In this document: positions 14,036-18,879 of the stretch, piece by piece
Layout of the letters: each line of letters begins with the position of its first letter
Position numbering within the stretch: the stretch's first letter is position 1
Source of the DNA: Accumulibacter sp.
Lineage (GTDB): Bacteria > Pseudomonadota > Gammaproteobacteria > Burkholderiales > Rhodocyclaceae
Length of the DNA: 18,879 nucleotides
Reading direction: 5' to 3'
NCBI GenBank assembly: GCA_003538495.1
Contig: DPSD01000150.1
Span: forward strand, 1-18,879
Notes under the pieces: model-generated
Seen by the model: the letters and a program-made list of their open reading frames with translations, nothing else
Databases searched by the model: none
Told to the model about the DNA's origin: nothing
Position numbers and translations under genes: made by a program

Positions 14036-15223
14036 ATGAACAGGACCATCGACTCTGGCCACTGCCGGCTCACCTGGCCGGCGCTGCTCGCTTCCCTGTG
14101 GCTCGTGGCGACCGGCGCGATGGCCGTTCCGTACCTGCCGACTGCCGACCAGCAGGTTCTCGAACGTTTGCCGCTGGCGCCAGCCGACCCCGTCGCCCGC
14201 GAGTTGCGCGCGCTGCGCCAGGAAGTCGCCAGGCAGCCGGAACGGCTCGACCTCGCGGTACAGCTCGCGCGCCGCTACACCGAGCTGGGCCGGGTAAGCG
14301 GTGATCCGCGCTTCGCCGGCTACGCGCAGTCCAGCCTGGCACGATGGTGGGCGCTGCCTGAACCGCCTTCCGAAGTGCTGCTGGTGCGGGCGACGCTGCG
14401 CCAGCGTACGCACCATTTCGACGCCGCCTTGTCCGACCTGGCGACGCTGGTACGGCGAAATCCCCGTGACGGCCAGGCTCGGCTGACCCGCGCAACGATC
14501 CTGCAGGTGCAAGGCGCTTTTGCCGCCGCGGCGGCCGAATGTGCGGCCTTGCGACGCCTGGCCACCGAGCTGGTGTGGGCGGCGTGCGCTTACGGGCTGG
14601 CCGGCGTCAACGGCCGTTTGCGCGAGAGCCATCAAGCGCTCGCCGGGCTGCTGGACAGACAGCCCGACGCGCCACCAGAGGTCCGCGCCTGGGTCCTGTC
14701 GATGCTGGCCGAGATGGCCGTTCGAGCCGGTCTGGACAGCCAGGCCGAGGCTCATTTCCGCCAGGCGCTGGCGATCGACCCAGGCGATCACTATCTGCTG
14801 GCCGCTCGCGCCGACTTCCTGCTCGACCGCGGCCGCGCCCCGGAGGTGGTCAGATTGCTCGCCGCGGAGCCGCGTAGCGACGCCCTGCTGCTGCGCTACG
14901 CGCTCGCCCTCAAGGCCTTGAAGGCACCCGAATGCGACGCCCGCGTCGAGCAATTGCGGGCACGCTTCGCGGCCAGCCGGATGCGCGGCGAGCGCGTGCA
15001 CCTGCGTGAAGAAGCGCGCTTCACGCTGGAATTGCTGGGCGACCCACCGGCCGCGCTGGCGCTGGCGCGGGAGAACTGGGCAGTGCAGAAGGAGTTGCCC
15101 GACCTGCGCTTGCTGCTGGAAGCTTCGCTGGCGGCTCGCGACGTGGCCGGGGTAGGCAGCGTTCGCCAATGGCTGGCGCAGTCCGGCGCCGAAGACGTTG
15201 CCGTCAACCGCCTGCTGCGTTAG
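14036..15223 (+). CDS. Exported TPR-like repeat protein
   Basis: The 395-residue product has a signal sequence (WPALLASLWLVATGAMA) and then an alanine/leucine/arginine-rich all-helical body. Several stretches fit tetratricopeptide repeats, for example LLVRATLRQRTHHFDAALSD, followed by a run ending in NPRDGQARL, and AEAHFRQALAIDPGDHYLLA. TPR proteins are scaffolds for protein-protein contacts; no catalytic motif is seen. ATG 14036 is chosen because GAGGAC lies 5 bases upstream and the signal peptide then starts at residue 1; an earlier ATG (13997) would bury the signal. It sits between the DUF4331 and HupE-like genes, 8 bases before the latter, which suggests that the three products work together at the cell envelope. 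Confidence 0.75.
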   Translation: MNRTIDSGHCRLTWPALLASLWLVATGAMAVPYLPTADQQVLERLPLAPADPVARELRALRQEVARQPERLDLAVQLARRYTELGRVSGDPRFAGYAQSSLARWWALPEPPSEVLLVRATLRQRTHHFDAALSDLATLVRRNPRDGQARLTRATILQVQGAFAAAAAECAALRRLATELVWAACAYGLAGVNGRLRESHQALAGLLDRQPDAPPEVRAWVLSMLAEMAVRAGLDSQAEAHFRQALAIDPGDHYLLAARADFLLDRGRAPEVVRLLAAEPRSDALLLRYALALKALKAPECDARVEQLRARFAASRMRGERVHLREEARFTLELLGDPPAALALARENWAVQKELPDLRLLLEASLAARDVAGVGSVRQWLAQSGAEDVAVNRLLR

Positions 15224-15231
15224 GACGACCG

Positions 15232-16383
15232 ATGGTGACCGCCGGCTTCCTCTCGATGCGCGTGCTGAGAGCGCTCGTTCTATTGTTCGTCCTGCTGGCT
15301 GTGCCGCCGGCTTTGGCACACAAGCCCAGCGACAGCTACCTCAGCCTGGAGGTCGACGACCACGGAATCCAGGGACAATGGGACATCGCCCTGCGCGACC
15401 TGGATTACGCGATCAGCCTTGACGACGATCAGGATGGGGCGATCACCTGGGGCGAACTGCGCGCTCACCACGCCGATATCGCCGCTTACGCGCTGGCGCG
15501 GCTCGAACTGTCGGCGGACGGCGACGGGTGTCCGGCGCGCGTCGTCGCGCAGCTGGTTGACGAACACACCGATGGCAGTTACGCGGTATTGCGTTTCGCC
15601 GCCACTTGCGGGCATGTCCCACAAGTCTTCACTGGCAGCTACCGGTTGTTCTTCGATCTGGATCCGCAGCACCGCGGGCTGCTGCGCCTGCAGCATGCGG
15701 GTCAGACGCGCACCGCCATCTTCAGCGACGCGACCCCGGTACAGCAGTTCCAGCTCGGCGAAACGACGCCGCTGCGCCAGTTCTTGGACTACATGGGGCA
15801 CGGTGTCCGGCACATCTGGGGCGGCTTCGACCATTTGCTGTTTCTGTTGTCGCTGCTCCTGCCGGCCGTGCTGATTCGCGTCGACCGCGCCTGGAACGGA
15901 GCCGAGCGCTTCCGGGACTGCTTCCGGGATGTGTTCAAAGTGGTTACCGCGTTCACGCTCGCCCACTCGATAACGCTGTCGCTGGCGGTGCTGGACGTCG
16001 TTCAACCGCCTTCACGGTGGGTTGAGTCGGCGATCGCCGCCTCGGTCATTGTCGCCGCGCTCAACAACCTGATTCCACTGGCGCGAAACAGCCGCTGGTT
16101 GTTGGCTTTCATCTTCGGCCTGATTCACGGCTTCGGCTTCGCCAGCGTGCTGGCTGGTTTGGGATTGCCGCACGCCGCCTTGCTGAGCGCCCTGGTGGCC
16201 TTCAACGTCGGCGTGGAGCTGGGCCAGCTGGCGGTGGTCGCGCTCTTCCTGCCGCTGGCGTGGAGCGTCCGCAAGCGCTGGATCTATCGCCGCGGCGTGC
16301 TCGCCGGCGGCTCGCTGCTGGTGATCGCGACGGCCAGTGTGTGGTTGATCGAGCGCGCCTTCGACCTGAAGCTCTTGCTCTGA
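15232..16383 (+). CDS. HupE/UreJ family membrane protein with EF-hand loop
   Basis: The 383-residue protein has a signal peptide (VLRALVLLFVLLAVPPALA), and the mature chain begins HKPSDSYL. A soluble region of about 150 residues follows, then about six or seven membrane helices with the histidine motifs GHGVRHIWGGFDHLLFLLSL, AFTLAHSITLSL and LIHGFGFASVL, typical of the HupE/UreJ type. HupE/UreJ proteins are linked to nickel or other metal uptake. This long form, with an N-terminal extracytoplasmic domain, is uncharacterised. Residues 64-75 (DDDQDGAITWGE) match a canonical EF-hand calcium loop with Asp at 1, 3 and 5, Gly at 6, Ile at 8 and Glu at 12. AGGA lies 6 bases before ATG 15232 and overlaps the previous stop. 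A start at 15256 is also possible. Confidence 0.85.
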   Translation: MVTAGFLSMRVLRALVLLFVLLAVPPALAHKPSDSYLSLEVDDHGIQGQWDIALRDLDYAISLDDDQDGAITWGELRAHHADIAAYALARLELSADGDGCPARVVAQLVDEHTDGSYAVLRFAATCGHVPQVFTGSYRLFFDLDPQHRGLLRLQHAGQTRTAIFSDATPVQQFQLGETTPLRQFLDYMGHGVRHIWGGFDHLLFLLSLLLPAVLIRVDRAWNGAERFRDCFRDVFKVVTAFTLAHSITLSLAVLDVVQPPSRWVESAIAASVIVAALNNLIPLARNSRWLLAFIFGLIHGFGFASVLAGLGLPHAALLSALVAFNVGVELGQLAVVALFLPLAWSVRKRWIYRRGVLAGGSLLVIATASVWLIERAFDLKLLL

Positions 16384-16437
16384 TATGGGCCGGCGCCGCA
16401 GCTCCCGTGCATCCAGAAGCGGCGCTCGGCCGTATCA
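16381..16437 (+). terminator. Long hairpin containing the HupE stop codon
   Basis: Starting at the TGA stop, TGATAT-GGCCG-GCGCCGC pairs with GCGGCGC-CGGCC-GTATCA, giving 18 base pairs (one G-T) with one bulged base on each side and a 19-base loop. It is the strongest hairpin in the window. No T-run follows. It could end the operon through Rho, stabilise the 3' end or affect termination of translation. Confidence 0.5.
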
Positions 16438-16449
16438 GGTGACAAATGT

Positions 16450-16530
16450 ACGGTGCCCCGCCAGGTGCCGTTTTCTGGTGTTTTCCACGGGCGGATGGTT
16501 TCTGTCGCCCGGCTAGCCGCTTGGCACCGT
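16450..16530 (+). ncRNA. Candidate three-way-junction RNA, family unknown
   Basis: ACGGTGCC (16450-16457) pairs perfectly with GGCACCGT (16523-16530) and encloses two further stems: CCAG (16461-16464) with CTGG (16475-16478), and CGGGCG (16488-16493) with CGCCCG (16506-16511). The closed-junction layout is that of many regulatory RNAs, but I recognise no consensus and have not tested it statistically. Confidence 0.3.
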
Positions 16531-16679
16531 TATCCGGAGTAAGCGCAAGATGACGCCACGAAATGCCGATGAGCTGCCTTCCCGCTTGCCGCACCCCGGC
16601 GTGCTCCTGCGTCCGTCGGGCGCCACCGACCCGGTCGACGGGTGGCGGCGAGAGCAGCAGCCGGAAACCGCGGCGTCGT

Positions 16680-16708
16680 TTGGCTGCGAGATCGTGATCG
16701 GGCACAAT
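16680..16708 (+). promoter_or_regulatory. Possible promoter of the sigma factor operon
   Basis: TTGGCT (16680-16685), 17 bases, then CACAAT (16703-16708) is a fair sigma-70-like pair that would start transcription about 25 bases before ATG 16742. TGATCG (16695-16700) lies between them; TGATC is reported as a -35 core for ChrR-linked sigma factors, but no clear partner element follows. Confidence 0.3.
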
Positions 16709-16741
16709 GGGCCGTTACCCAGCGTCGGCGAGAGCGACGAC

Positions 16742-17365
16742 ATGAGCGAGACGGATGTGTTCGATGACGGCGCGCGCGGCGGCTATCGGGCGCTGGCCGG
16801 TGAGGCGCAACTGCAGGCGTGGATCGCCGCGGTCGCTGGCCAGGACCAGCAGGCGCTGGCGAAGCTCTACGAGGCGATGGCCGGGCGGGTGTACGGTCTG
16901 GCGTTGCGCATCACGCGCCAGGTGCAGTCCGCCGAGGAGGTCGCCGAGGACGTTTTCTGGCAGGTCTGGAGGCAGGCGCCGCGCTTTGACGCGACGCGCG
17001 GCAGCGCCGTGGCGTGGATCCTGACCATTGCCCGCAGCCGTGCACTCGATGCCTTGCGCCGTCGCGACCGCGCCGAACCGCTGGCGGACGAGCGCCTGGC
17101 TGCGCTCGCCGACGACGCCGATCCGCAGGATCTGCTGGCGGCGGTGCAGCGACAGCATCGGCTGCACGCGGCGCTGCGAAGCCTCGATCCCTTGCCCCGG
17201 CAATTGCTGGCGCTGGCCTTCTTCCGGGGGCTTTCGCACGAGGAAATCGCCGCCCAGATGAGCTTGCCGCTGGGTACCGTCAAGTCCCACATCCGGCGCG
17301 CGCTGTTGCGCCTGCGCCAGTTGCTGGGCGCCGACGATTCCCCTTCCCCGATGGTGACCCGATGA
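16742..17365 (+). CDS. ECF RNA polymerase sigma factor (RpoE/ChrR-linked type)
   Basis: The 207-residue protein has the two conserved parts of a group 4 sigma factor. Region 2 (about residues 38-110) includes AEEVAEDVFWQVWRQAPRFD and the helix WILTIARSRALDALRRRDR. Region 4 (about 148-196) includes LPRQLLALAFFRGLSHEEIA and the recognition helix LPLGTVKSHIRRALLRLR. It directs RNA polymerase to a small set of promoters when its anti-sigma partner lets go. The gene downstream, overlapping by ATGA, encodes a ChrR-like cupin protein, which fits the ECF group that responds to oxidative or photooxidative stress. I chose ATG 16742 from the usual sigma factor length; the Shine-Dalgarno sequence is poor. 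Likely targets include its own operon and perhaps the envelope genes upstream, which is inference. Confidence 0.87.
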   Translation: MSETDVFDDGARGGYRALAGEAQLQAWIAAVAGQDQQALAKLYEAMAGRVYGLALRITRQVQSAEEVAEDVFWQVWRQAPRFDATRGSAVAWILTIARSRALDALRRRDRAEPLADERLAALADDADPQDLLAAVQRQHRLHAALRSLDPLPRQLLALAFFRGLSHEEIAAQMSLPLGTVKSHIRRALLRLRQLLGADDSPSPMVTR

Positions 17366-18216
17366 ATGCCGATCTCCACCCGTTTGCCGACGACGCTGGC
17401 ACACGCGACGAGCATCTCCTGAGGCAGCTGCTCTGCGAAGCGCTGGCGCCTGCGGAACTGTCTGCCGGTAGCCACGCCGGCCTGCGCCGCCGCTTGCTGC
17501 AACGCGTCGGCGAGAGTGCGCGCAAACACGCCGGCCTGCGCACCGTTCGCTCTGGCGATGGTATCTGGCGTACCGTCAGGGCCGGCATCGCGGCCAAGAT
17601 GCTGTGGCAGGGGCCGCAAGGCGCGTCGGTGCTGATCGAATTCGCACCCGGTGCGAGCCTGCCGGTTCATCGCCACCAGCACCTCGAGGAAGGCATCATT
17701 CTGCGCGGTGACCTGCACCTGGCTGACCTGCAGCTGCGTCCTGGCGACTACCACGTCTCACCGCCGGGCAGCCGGCACGGACGCATCTCGTCGCGTGCTG
17801 GCGGCCTGGCCTACCTGCGCGGGACCTCGCTCGGCCACCGCCAGGCGGCCATCGGCGAATTGCTCGGCGGCCTGCTGCCGGGCGACGGACCGGCGGTCCA
17901 CACGTGCTTCGCCAGCGAAGAAGGCTGGCTGAGCGTCGCCGATGGTGTGGACGAGAAGCTCCTCTGGCAGGACGGCGAGATGCGTTCGCGCTTCCTGCGA
18001 TGGCGCCCGGGCGGCTGCTTGCCGGCGCACGTCCATGCCGGTGACGAGGAGTGCATGATGCTCAGCGGCGATGTCTTCTTCGGCGATCTGCTGGTCCGCG
18101 CCGGCGATTTTCACCTCGCGCCGGCTGGCAGCGAGCACGGCGGGGTGTTCAGCGACAGCGGCGCGATGGCCTTCGTGCGTAGCCGAGGGGGCCCGAACAT
18201 GCGGTCAGCACGGTGA
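17362..18216 (+). CDS. ChrR-like double-cupin protein, putative anti-sigma factor
   Basis: The 284-residue protein has a helical N-terminal segment (about 1-60) and two cupin domains. Each cupin has the same metal-ligand pattern: His103, His105, Glu109, His139 in the first, and His223, His225, Glu229, His259 in the second. The spacing (2, 4 and 30 residues) is identical in both and, from memory, equals that of the zinc site of Rhodobacter ChrR. ChrR has a zinc-binding anti-sigma domain plus one cupin. Here the HxxxCxxC motif of that domain is missing (only Cys25 is nearby) and the cupin is doubled. The 4-bp overlap with the sigma gene makes a regulatory partnership likely. Alternatively it could be a metal-dependent enzyme or sensor without sigma-binding ability. 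Confidence 0.8.
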   Translation: MNADLHPFADDAGTRDEHLLRQLLCEALAPAELSAGSHAGLRRRLLQRVGESARKHAGLRTVRSGDGIWRTVRAGIAAKMLWQGPQGASVLIEFAPGASLPVHRHQHLEEGIILRGDLHLADLQLRPGDYHVSPPGSRHGRISSRAGGLAYLRGTSLGHRQAAIGELLGGLLPGDGPAVHTCFASEEGWLSVADGVDEKLLWQDGEMRSRFLRWRPGGCLPAHVHAGDEECMMLSGDVFFGDLLVRAGDFHLAPAGSEHGGVFSDSGAMAFVRSRGGPNMRSAR

Positions 18217-18752
18217 GCCGGCGCCTGCTGCTGATCAGCCGCTGGCGTCTGGAAACGACCCGCGAGCGTCTCTGGGAGCTGCTCGGCGAACCCGCCGGCT
18301 GGCCGGCCTGGTGGCCACATCTGCTCGGCGTCACCCGGCTCGCCGAAGGCGATGCCGAGGGTATCGGTGCACGGCACGCTTTCCGCTGGCGTAGCGGCCT
18401 CGGCTACCGACTGCTGATGGTGATTACCAGCGTCCGCTCGGACCCCTGCCGGGAACTCGAGGGACACGCCAGTGGCGACCTGCACGGGATCGGCCTGTGG
18501 GTGATCACCGAAGACGGGCCCGGCGCCGTCCTCCTGACCTATCGCTGGGACGTCGAGCTGCGCAAGGCATGGATGCGTCGGCTGGCATTCGTGCTGCTGC
18601 CGGTCTTCGCCTGGCGCCACTTCGCGGTGATGCGCAGCGGCGCCCGCGGGATGGCCAGAAGGCTGGGGTGCCGCCTTTCGGAAGTCGAGGAGTGGTCGGC
18701 AATCACTCCCGAGCAGGGCCTCCGCCGAGCGCGCGGCAGCCCCGCGCGGTGA
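18213..18752 (+). CDS. SRPBCC (START/polyketide-cyclase-like) family protein
   Basis: The 179-residue product has the outline of a ligand-binding SRPBCC fold: an N-terminal strand and helix with RERLWELLGEPAGWPAWWPH, a middle of alternating strands (GLWVITEDGPGAVLLTYRWD) and a long C-terminal helix region FAVMRSGARGMARRLG. Such proteins bind hydrophobic ligands or lipids. Similar small genes commonly follow ECF-ChrR pairs, but the ligand is unknown. The GTG start overlaps the previous stop by 4 bases (GTGA), so it belongs to the same operon. The stretch after helix 3 (ITPEQGLRRARGSPAR) is probably an unstructured tail. Confidence 0.72.
   Translation: MSRRLLLISRWRLETTRERLWELLGEPAGWPAWWPHLLGVTRLAEGDAEGIGARHAFRWRSGLGYRLLMVITSVRSDPCRELEGHASGDLHGIGLWVITEDGPGAVLLTYRWDVELRKAWMRRLAFVLLPVFAWRHFAVMRSGARGMARRLGCRLSEVEEWSAITPEQGLRRARGSPAR
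18730..18748 (+). terminator. Hairpin just inside the end of the SRPBCC gene
   Basis: CGCGCGG (18730-18736) and CCGCGCG (18742-18748) form a perfect 7-bp stem with a 5-base loop, ending two bases before the stop codon. A second hairpin follows after the stop. Confidence 0.3.
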
Positions 18753-18765
18753 TAGACTGAACCCT

Positions 18766-18780
18766 GCCGCGGCACGCGGC
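18766..18780 (+). terminator. Hairpin after the SRPBCC stop
   Basis: GCCGCG and CGCGGC pair around GCA, 14 bases after the stop codon. There is no T-run. Together with the preceding hairpin it could mark the end of the sigma operon. Confidence 0.3.
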
Positions 18781-18829
18781 CGCTGCTGCCCCGCCAGGGG
18801 CCTGCCAGGGCGAGGATACCCGGATCCGG

Positions 18830-18879
18830 ATGGAACCACTGCTGACCATTGTTTTCGTGGCGGTGCTGACCTTCGTCGG
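18830..18879 (+). CDS. Start of an unidentified membrane protein gene (3'-truncated)
   Basis: From ATG 18830 the frame encodes MEPLLTIVFVAVLTFV and runs off the window. The residues look like the first membrane helix or an uncleaved signal anchor. The Shine-Dalgarno sequence is weak (GAGGAT about 14 bases upstream). Too little is present to name a family. Confidence 0.45.
   Translation, partial: MEPLLTIVFVAVLTFV

Larger units (their letters stand above)
16384..16741. other. Spacer before the ECF sigma gene
   Basis: About 360 bases lie between the HupE-like and sigma factor genes. It contains the long hairpin above, a candidate branched structure (16450-16530) and a possible promoter (16680-16708). 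A frame open from ATG 16550, with GGAG ten bases upstream, runs into the sigma gene. Its 64 extra residues are low-complexity and unlike any sigma factor, so I do not include them, although a longer protein is possible. Confidence 0.5.

Noticed and set aside
12719..15319. Long open frame (about 866 codons) on the minus strand opposite the DUF4331 and TPR genes
   Set aside because: It spans two real genes and their spacer, has low-complexity composition and shows no recognisable motif.
16450..16530. Cobalamin riboswitch
   Set aside because: The stem begins with GGTGCC, but the B12 box and other invariant segments are missing.
16550..16741. N-terminal extension of the sigma factor from ATG 16550
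   Set aside because: The 64 added residues are unlike sigma factors, and a promoter-like pair lies inside the stretch. It is kept only as a possibility because GGAG lies ten bases before that ATG.

Overview
The window is GC-rich, densely packed and uninterrupted by mobile elements, tRNA or rRNA genes. The gene content points to a betaproteobacterium, possibly a Rhodocyclales/Accumulibacter-like lineage: a QseBC-type two-component system with a PepSY protein, a PEP-CTERM-like secreted protein, DUF4331 and HupE/UreJ proteins, and an ECF sigma factor with a ChrR-like cupin partner. That assignment is inference from gene content only; there is no marker gene here.

Layout. (1) 1-1543: the 3' end of a purple-acid-phosphatase-type metallophosphoesterase, about 400 bases without a convincing gene, then a SAM methyltransferase. 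(2) 1924-6403, all minus strand: PepSY protein, QseB-like response regulator, QseC-like kinase, DedA protein and MFS transporter. Regulator, kinase and DedA gene are joined by 4-bp ATGA overlaps and look co-translated. The leader upstream of PepSY carries three direct repeats suited to binding an OmpR-family regulator. (3) 6655-11311, plus strand: a 1337-residue Pls/PosA-type nonribosomal peptide synthetase (adenylation domain, carrier domain, then six predicted membrane segments around three hexapeptide-repeat domains) overlapping a gene for a 4'-phosphopantetheinyl transferase that probably activates its carrier domain. This two-gene cassette is the most interesting part of the window. The best guess for its product is a small homopolymer or oligomer of one amino acid, by analogy with epsilon-poly-lysine synthetase. 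(4) 11544-16383, plus strand: a PEP-CTERM-like protein with an atypical AEP motif, a DUF4331 protein, a TPR-like exported protein and a HupE/UreJ-family membrane protein with a canonical EF-hand loop. All four have export signals, so this is an envelope or periplasmic module. (5) 16742-18752, plus strand: ECF sigma factor, double-cupin ChrR-like putative anti-sigma factor and SRPBCC protein, each overlapping the next by 4 bp. (6) From 18830, the first codons of a membrane protein gene that runs off the window.

Several intergenic regions are rich in structure. The leader of the PEP-CTERM-like gene (11378-11520) has two strong hairpins followed by a terminator-like hairpin with a T-run. The HupE gene ends in an 18-bp imperfect hairpin that includes its stop codon, followed by a possible three-way-junction fold (16450-16530). 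The divergent PepSY/synthetase spacer holds a 14-bp inverted repeat. No RNA family was recognised for any of these, and the GC-rich background makes chance pairing common.
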